A DNA stretch of 64,000 bases from Paenibacillus aestuarii. GTDB lineage: Bacteria; Bacillota; Bacilli; Paenibacillales; NBRC-103111. A program made the position numbers and the translations under genes. Below, piece after piece: positions 58,147-64,000 of the stretch; the first letter of the stretch is position 1, and every line of letters starts with the position of its first letter. The stretch is taken from NCBI RefSeq assembly GCF_027789125.1, contig NZ_JAQFVF010000061.1:62001-126000 (forward strand), written 5' to 3'. The notes below the pieces were generated by a model. That model ran no database searches, was not told the origin of the DNA, and saw nothing but the letters and a program-made list of their open reading frames with translations.

Positions 58147-58458
58147 ATGTCGAGTGTCACATTGCATGTCGTCCGCGGAGATAGAGAAACGGGAAGAAGA
58201 TTCGAAGACTACGAAGTGCCATACCGCGAAGGTATGAGCTTATTAGAAGCGATATTTTGGATCCGCGAACATCAAGACCCTTCCCTGGCGGTCAGGTACT
58301 CGTGCCGCTCAGCCAATGCGTGCAAGGAGTGCATGGCTGTCGTTGACGGCAAGGCCGGCTACTTATGCAGTATTCGCGCTGTACCGGATTCGAGTGTGAA
58401 GGTCGAACCGCTGTCAGGCTTACCTTGGATTAAAGATTTGGCTGCTGTAATGGAATAG
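58147..58458 (+). CDS. Stand-alone [2Fe-2S] subunit (SdhB N-terminal-domain-like)
   Basis: 103 residues. It has the beta-grasp ferredoxin domain of SdhB/FrdB (YEVPYREGMSLLEAIFWIRE) but no C-terminal [4Fe-4S]/[3Fe-4S] domain. The ligands YSCRSANACKECMAVVDGKA with a final Cys show Cx5CxxC spacing, one residue longer than the Cx4CxxC of the SdhB at 47276. AGAAAGGGG precedes the ATG. It is the probable electron partner of the preceding flavoprotein. The complex would be soluble unless another anchor exists. Confidence 0.82.
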   Translation: MSSVTLHVVRGDRETGRRFEDYEVPYREGMSLLEAIFWIREHQDPSLAVRYSCRSANACKECMAVVDGKAGYLCSIRAVPDSSVKVEPLSGLPWIKDLAAVME

Positions 58459-58467
58459 ATGGTGTGT

Positions 58468-58508
58468 GAAAGTCGTTCAGGCCTAGAGCTTGGATGGCTT
58501 TTTTTGTT
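58468..58508 (+). terminator. Terminator of the permease-pxp-redox operon
   Basis: AGTCGTTCAGGC pairs with GCTTGGATGGCT (four G-T pairs) around CTAGA, followed by TTTTTTTG. Confidence 0.75.
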
Positions 58509-58935
58509 GAACAAATGTAAAAATACATTTTTATCCATATTTCCGACATCATGTTCCATTCTAAATGCCGAAATCCTAATAGGCGTCTATCTTTTTAATT
58601 TAGCAAGATAAAGTCTTAATAATTCCTTCAAGTTGCGATAACATTCAACGAATAAAACAGGTTTATAGTGATATATGAGTCTTAAGAATCATTTTTCAAA
58701 TGGAAGATCTATTTATTATTCTTTACATTTGTAAAATATTGATTCTTGCAAAATGTCAATTCGCTAATGTGGAGATGGGCTTTTGCGAAAAGATGGATCG
58801 GAGCGTGAGGTATACTGGTTTAATTTTAAGAAAAGGAATCAACGGGCTGTCTTGTTTGAATTGATGCAGGTTTAAGCGTTTCAATGTATGAAGTGTTAAC
58901 AGCGTAAAAAGATGGAGGTGCTTGGGTTGCAAGGT
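58509..58935. other. Gene-free AT-rich region before the large secreted protein
   Basis: No gene is supported. It presumably holds the promoter of the next gene; several TTGNNN/TATAAT-like pairs exist and none stands out. Confidence 0.3.
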
Positions 58936-61900
58936 ATGTTACATAGAAACAAAAAGTGGTACAGCATTGCGTTAATTGCTTTGCTGGTGCTTTCGATGGT
59001 TCTGCCGAATGGGCTCGCAGCCTATGCGGGAACGCCGGAAGCGGTAGCAAGTTGGACATTCCCGACAACTGCTTCAACTACGACGACTCCAATCGCGGCA
59101 ACAAGCGGCGTGAACAAGTCGAGTGCTACTCTTGCTGTTAGCGGAGGCCGCACAATTAATATTAGCGCGAACTCGACGATATATGCCGGAGGCTGGAATG
59201 CGGCAAACGGATACTGGCAAGCTCAAGTAAGCACGTTGGGGTATTCTCAGTTGACGCTTTCTTCTAGAAACTACGGCACTAGTACGGGGCCGAAAGATTT
59301 TAAAATCCAATACAGTCTGGATGGAACTGATTTTACCGATGTACCTAACGGTGCGTTTGTCCAAGGTTCAACGATAGCTGATGGCGTTAAAGATTTGGTA
59401 CTTCCTAGTGCAGTTGATAATCAGCCTGCCGTTTACATCCGCTGGCTTAACTACACGACCACTTCTATTGGTGGTGGAACGACTGCAAGCGGCGGTAACA
59501 GCAGAATCTCTGATATCTCTATCATGGGGATCTCTTTAACAGGCGGCGGTGACTCAACACCTTCCAAATCTACTGCCCCTGCAGGCAGCAAAATTCAGTT
59601 CACCAACGGCAACCTGATCGGTGATGTTGGCGCAGTATCATCTAGCGTGCAAGTCGCTGTATACGGCAGTGATCCTGAAGCGAGTGGAACAGAGTTAGCA
59701 ACGACAATTAGCAGCGCTAACGGCTCCTTCTCGTTGAGTTTTAATTCTAGCAGCCTATCCTCTGTTTACGTGACGGCTACGGAGAGTGGAAAGACAAGAA
59801 GTGATGCCACGCTCATTAAATTGGCTAGTCTCAGCGATGCAATCGACGCTACCAAAGTGAGCTATTCTGTAGATGCTACAGGAAAAGGCACAATTACAGG
59901 AAGCAACGGAGCCGCAGGAGCAGCTTCCTATATTCGTATCTATGCGGACAGCGCTAAGATGAATTCGGTTGGTGCTGCGGTGTACGCGAATGGATCCGGC
60001 GGGTTCACTTCCGCGATTAATACGTCCGCTCCGAACACGATCTACATCTCTCAACAAGCAACCGGCAGCAACGGTTATCTGTTGGAAGGCGCTGCTGTTT
60101 CTATTACGAAGCTTGATACATCAGCCGTTACTCCGATTAACACGGTTCGCGCCGCAGATGCAAGCGGTGTTCCTGTTAACCTGAATCAAACATTTACCGT
60201 TGAGGGTACTGTAACTTTTGAGAACGGAAAGCTTGGCACTCAGAAGAGCAACTTCTATATTCAAGATGCCACAGGCGGGATCAATATTTATGGAAATGTC
60301 GTCGATCATGGTTTAACGATTGTACGCGGCGACAAAATTAAGGCAACTGGTAAAGTGCTCAATTACAATGGCTTGGTTGAATTGGAAGCCACTTCCGTGG
60401 AACAGACGGGTACAAGCCAGCAACTGCCAGATCCGAAGGAAATAACGATCGCGGATTTGAACAACTATGCAGCGGCTGAACCGGTTGATGGATTACTTGC
60501 AACATTGACTGGTAAAGTCAGCAACATTCCATCAACAAGCGGTAGTCAAAACATTACGATCGTTGACGAAGCAGGCAAATCGACGATTTTGCGTGTGATG
60601 GCTGGAACTGGTATTGACCTTGCTCATGATCTGGAGTTAAACAAAACTTACACATTCGTAGGCATTGTCGGTCAATACGATTCGTCTTCCCCTTATACCA
60701 CTGGATATGAGTTGTTCCCAAGAGACAAAAACGACATTATGCCGGAGTTGTCGCTAGAACACACTCCTATTCAACAAGCGTATAAGGCAACGAATATTCA
60801 ATTTAAAGCAAATGCAAGTGGAGCGGCTTCGGTTAAGCTCTATTACAAAGCGACAAGTGACGCAGCTTATACGGCAGTCGACATGGTCACTAATAATCAA
60901 TCGTTATATTCCGTTACTTTGGCTGCATCTGTAATTCCTGTTGGAGGCTTCGATTACTACATTGAAGCTGTAGCAGGCAGCAAAAAGCAACAAGCTGGCC
61001 CATTCCATGTCACGTTGGTTGAAGATACTGAAGGTCCGATGATGACTGTGGATAAGCCTAGCAACAATGTGGAATCAGTTAGGCCGGAAATTGTAATCCT
61101 TCTTGATGATCCGAGCGGCGTCGATGCTTCTTCGGTTCAAATGTGGATCAATGATGCCGAAGTGACATCCAAAGCAGTCATTAACGGCGATGTTCTGAGC
61201 TACACGCCTGACACGGATCTCGCAATCGGCACTTATGCCGTAAAAGTTACGGCGAAGGATAAAAGTGCTAAGCAAAATGTAGGTACACTTAACTGGTCCT
61301 TCAACGTCGTGGAACGTTTCACGGGCGGCAATCACTACTACGGTACGACGCACAATCATACGAATATTTCGCATGACGCTGCTGGTAGCCCGGAAGATGC
61401 TTTGAAAGCTGCGCAGGCTCATAATTACGACTGGTTTGCTTTCTCTGACCACTCGCATGATATTGATGCATGTGCGAATAAGACTTGTACCGACACAGTT
61501 GATCACAACGGTATGCCGGAACGTACAGGCGGCTCGGACTGGCAGCTGACGAAAGATTTGGCTGCACAGTACACGCATAATGGAAGCTTTGTCGTATTCC
61601 CGGCGTTCGAGATGACCTCAACGACTTGGGGACACTCCAACGTATTCGGAACAAGCAACTTTATTGATCGCGTACAAGACGGCGGTAAGTACCAAAACCT
61701 GCAACAATACTACGGATGGATTCTGACTTACGACAACATAGTCGCACAGTTTAACCATCCGGACATGTCTGCTAACGCCTTCGACAACTTCATCCCTTAC
61801 GATAAAAAAGTGGATAAGCTGTTTACGATGCTGGAAGTAGGCAATGGCTCTGGTAAATATTCTTATGCCAACGCGGAAGATAAATTCTTTAGCGCGCTTG

Positions 61901-64000
61901 ACTTGGGCTGGCATGTTTCACCAACTTATGGGGAAGACAACCATGATGCAACTTGGGGCCAAACGAATAAACGTACGGTTATCGTAGCAAATGACCTAAG
62001 CCAAGACTCGTTGCTTGATGCTATGCGCAAAATGCATGTGTACATGACGGAAGATCCAAATGCCAAGCTGGATGTACTTGCAAGTGGGTGGTACATGGGT
62101 TCGACAGTGGATACCAAGGACCTTCAATTTAACATTACGGGTTCCGATTCCGTTAAGGAAAGCGCTTCTGATCCGAAATACAGCTATATGAAAACAGAGT
62201 CCAACGATAACATTGCTAAAGTCGAGCTGATTACGAACGGTGGACGCGTCATTGACACCTTCACGCCGACAACAGATTCTACTTCCTTTAACTGGAAGCC
62301 TGAAGTTAACGTTGTCGGAGGACAGCAATGGTTTGTCGTACGTGTTACGCAAAAAGATGGCGATCGTCTCTATTCTTCGCCAATCTGGTCGCCTTCCGAA
62401 GCGATTTCTGTGAAAGTCAACAATGTGGTAGCGGTTGACGGTGCCATCATCGGCGGATTTGACGCTAACGTGCAAGCCGGTGTTACGAATATGGGAACTG
62501 TTGACGTTAACAACATTACAGCCAAATTTTATTACGACCAAGTGGACGAAGCACATGCTATCGGGAATGCGCCAATTACGTCGCTTCAGGCCAGCAAGTC
62601 CGCTACGGTAAATACCCTTTGGGTGAACCCGCCTGTCGGGGAGCATAAAGTGATTGTTGTGTTAAGCTCAACAGATGCCGACTTAGGTACGAATAAGTTC
62701 GAGCAGAGCTTCACGATCAAACCGCCTCTGGGCAAAACGATTATGATTGAAGCCTCGAAGAAAAACGAGAATACAACGAAAGACACTGGAGGTTACCCGG
62801 ATAACCTGAAGCTGTTCACCGTTATGATGAAGCAGCAGGGCTACACGGTAGTTGAAAATACAGCGAATTTGACGGATGCAGTGTTAAATAACGCTAGCGT
62901 ACTGTTCATTACGCATCCAGCTACTCCGTACAGTACAGATGAAATCGCGGCTGTGAACAACTTTGTTGCTAAGGGTAGATCCGTATTCTTGGCAGAGGAT
63001 AGCAATTACAGCGTATCGAATCAAGCGTTGAATTCGGTTCTGTCAGGTATCGGTTCAAGCATCCTAGTGAACAACGATAGTATTTACGACGAGTCGGAGA
63101 ATGGGAACTTCTTCGGCGACAAGCTGAAATATAACTACGCGGTTAAAGCGTATCCGACACCAGTGAGCAATCATTTGACCGATTTTGTACCGACGATAGA
63201 ATCTTTCATGGGTGCAAGTCTTGCCAAAAATGATGGCACGTCGAAAAAAGCGCCGCTTACCGACAGCAGCTCGGTTACGATCCTTGTGCGCGGTAACGAA
63301 ACAACGTTCCAGAACAGTCCAACCGTGAAAGAAGATGCTGCAGCTTACAATGTGCAAACGTCCAAAGCGCCGGCAGGTCCTGCGTTGGATACGGTGACTG
63401 GCGGATCCGTCATTCCGATGGTAGCTTCCGAAACGATTGGCGCTAATGGCGGAAGAATCATTGTTTCGGGGATGAACATTTTCCATGATAAAGAAATGGA
63501 TCAGTCCTTTAATCCGAAAGGGAATGACCCGTTTGCATTGAATGCGATGAACTGGTTATCGCACATGGAGCCAAAAGTTATCAATATCGCTGATGCTCGC
63601 GCATTGCCGGAAGGTACGCAAGTTGTCGTACAAGGTAAAGTGACTACAGCGGCTGGCGTATTCTATGACTCCGCATATGTACAAGATGATACTGGCGGGA
63701 TTATGGCCTTTAGTGAAGTACCAGAGGGAACTTTGAAGGAAGGCGACGTTGTTCGTGTTTACGGTCACATCAAAGTTTTCGAAAATAATACAGAGCTTGA
63801 ATTTGACAAATTTGCAAATAGCGTTGTTCAAGTAAGCTCGGGAGAACCGATTGCGCCGAAATCAGTAAGCACCAAAGATTCAGTAAGCGATGCGTATCAA
63901 GGGCAATTGGTGAAAGTAACAGGTAAGGTTGTTGCAATTCCTGATAGCACCTCCTACGTGATCAATGATGGATCCGGCAATGTGTTAGTCTTCGCAGACG
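58936..64000 (+). CDS. Very large secreted multidomain protein with PHP metallohydrolase (CehA/McbA-like) domain, partial
   Basis: The frame is open from ATG 58936 (or TTG 58927, behind GGAGGTG) to the window end: 1,688 codons and no stop. A signal peptide spans about 1-32 (WYSIALIALLVLSMVLPNGL). Then come a beta-sandwich region, OB-fold-like blocks (about 400-495 and 500-605; TVEGTVTFENGKL, YIQDATGGINIYG) and Ig-like segments. The PHP domain (about 798-1050) has H806, H808 (GTTHNHTNISHD), D838/H839 (SDHSHD) and D1001/H1003 (GEDNHD). A GldG/DUF4350-like domain follows (about 1265-1520), then further OB-fold repeats to the end. It probably acts on phosphoesters or nucleic acids outside the cell; the substrate is unknown. 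Confidence 0.85.
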   Translation, partial: MLHRNKKWYSIALIALLVLSMVLPNGLAAYAGTPEAVASWTFPTTASTTTTPIAATSGVNKSSATLAVSGGRTINISANSTIYAGGWNAANGYWQAQVSTLGYSQLTLSSRNYGTSTGPKDFKIQYSLDGTDFTDVPNGAFVQGSTIADGVKDLVLPSAVDNQPAVYIRWLNYTTTSIGGGTTASGGNSRISDISIMGISLTGGGDSTPSKSTAPAGSKIQFTNGNLIGDVGAVSSSVQVAVYGSDPEASGTELATTISSANGSFSLSFNSSSLSSVYVTATESGKTRSDATLIKLASLSDAIDATKVSYSVDATGKGTITGSNGAAGAASYIRIYADSAKMNSVGAAVYANGSGGFTSAINTSAPNTIYISQQATGSNGYLLEGAAVSITKLDTSAVTPINTVRAADASGVPVNLNQTFTVEGTVTFENGKLGTQKSNFYIQDATGGINIYGNVVDHGLTIVRGDKIKATGKVLNYNGLVELEATSVEQTGTSQQLPDPKEITIADLNNYAAAEPVDGLLATLTGKVSNIPSTSGSQNITIVDEAGKSTILRVMAGTGIDLAHDLELNKTYTFVGIVGQYDSSSPYTTGYELFPRDKNDIMPELSLEHTPIQQAYKATNIQFKANASGAASVKLYYKATSDAAYTAVDMVTNNQSLYSVTLAASVIPVGGFDYYIEAVAGSKKQQAGPFHVTLVEDTEGPMMTVDKPSNNVESVRPEIVILLDDPSGVDASSVQMWINDAEVTSKAVINGDVLSYTPDTDLAIGTYAVKVTAKDKSAKQNVGTLNWSFNVVERFTGGNHYYGTTHNHTNISHDAAGSPEDALKAAQAHNYDWFAFSDHSHDIDACANKTCTDTVDHNGMPERTGGSDWQLTKDLAAQYTHNGSFVVFPAFEMTSTTWGHSNVFGTSNFIDRVQDGGKYQNLQQYYGWILTYDNIVAQFNHPDMSANAFDNFIPYDKKVDKLFTMLEVGNGSGKYSYANAEDKFFSALDLGWHVSPTYGEDNHDATWGQTNKRTVIVANDLSQDSLLDAMRKMHVYMTEDPNAKLDVLASGWYMGSTVDTKDLQFNITGSDSVKESASDPKYSYMKTESNDNIAKVELITNGGRVIDTFTPTTDSTSFNWKPEVNVVGGQQWFVVRVTQKDGDRLYSSPIWSPSEAISVKVNNVVAVDGAIIGGFDANVQAGVTNMGTVDVNNITAKFYYDQVDEAHAIGNAPITSLQASKSATVNTLWVNPPVGEHKVIVVLSSTDADLGTNKFEQSFTIKPPLGKTIMIEASKKNENTTKDTGGYPDNLKLFTVMMKQQGYTVVENTANLTDAVLNNASVLFITHPATPYSTDEIAAVNNFVAKGRSVFLAEDSNYSVSNQALNSVLSGIGSSILVNNDSIYDESENGNFFGDKLKYNYAVKAYPTPVSNHLTDFVPTIESFMGASLAKNDGTSKKAPLTDSSSVTILVRGNETTFQNSPTVKEDAAAYNVQTSKAPAGPALDTVTGGSVIPMVASETIGANGGRIIVSGMNIFHDKEMDQSFNPKGNDPFALNAMNWLSHMEPKVINIADARALPEGTQVVVQGKVTTAAGVFYDSAYVQDDTGGIMAFSEVPEGTLKEGDVVRVYGHIKVFENNTELEFDKFANSVVQVSSGEPIAPKSVSTKDSVSDAYQGQLVKVTGKVVAIPDSTSYVINDGSGNVLVFAD

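Noticed and set aside
52312..58458. Ordinary 5-oxoproline operon plus a misplaced second succinate dehydrogenase
   Set aside because: The flavoprotein lacks the covalent-FAD region of SdhA and the iron-sulfur protein lacks the second cluster domain and any membrane anchor gene, so it is not a second SDH.
61075..62646. Several minus-strand frames over the large secreted protein
   Set aside because: Their positions follow the third-codon bias of the plus-strand gene and none has a start region.

Overview
The window looks like the chromosome of a spore-forming, menaquinone-using Firmicute of the Paenibacillus type. The reasons are a Spo0E-like phosphatase, the sporulation-checkpoint protein Sda with DnaA boxes in front of it, DnaB/DnaI primosome genes, YuzB/YuiB/YqzM families, HemQ, the futalosine-pathway enzyme MqnE, low-GC-type promoters and strong AGGAGG ribosome sites. 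No rRNA, tRNA or CRISPR array was recognised.

Layout. 1-3.7 kb: a Fe-S and redox cluster (NifU-like, YuzB, NDH-2-like, MqnE, a Spo0E-like gene and a HesB/IscA-type carrier). 3.58-23.93 kb: an integrated element of 20,251 bp bounded by a perfect 104-bp direct repeat. The repeat is the 3' end of the HesB gene, so the gene stays intact but is cut off from its own terminator, which now lies beyond the right repeat. The element carries a tyrosine integrase, an ATP-dependent DNA ligase, ribbon-helix-helix and HTH regulators, a divergent repressor switch, iteron-like repeats, an archaeo-eukaryotic-type primase with a winged helix, zinc-binding small proteins, a terminase-small-subunit-like HTH protein, small accessory genes separated by diverged noncoding repeats, a serine resolvase, a DUF3231 protein, a complete tail tape-measure protein with no other recognised virion gene, and a secreted stalk-domain protein. 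This looks like a phage satellite (PICI-like logic) or a heavily reduced prophage, and it is the most interesting part of the window.

24-36 kb: housekeeping genes (GNAT, Sda, YumC, a Rex-box-preceded ndh, HemQ, YuiB, DnaB, DnaI, YqzM, a MerR regulator, TrxA). 36-44 kb: UvrC, overlapping tail-to-tail with a CPBP membrane protease; then a KtrB-KtrA-cation/proton antiporter operon behind a c-di-AMP (ydaO-type) riboswitch with terminator; an orphan OmpR-type response regulator; and a LysR regulator. 44.8-48 kb: sdhCAB. 48-50.3 kb: a LacI regulator and a CDF metal exporter behind Fur-family palindromes. 51-58.5 kb: an IclR-controlled catabolic operon of MFS permease, PxpB, PxpC, PxpA, a fumarate-reductase-like flavoprotein and a lone [2Fe-2S] protein. 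This combination suggests uptake, redox conversion and ATP-driven lactam opening of an unidentified 5-oxoproline-like compound. 58.9 kb to the end: the first 1,688 codons of a very large secreted protein with OB-fold, PHP metallohydrolase and GldG/DUF4350-like parts.

Function calls rest on motifs and family knowledge read by eye. No database search was run.
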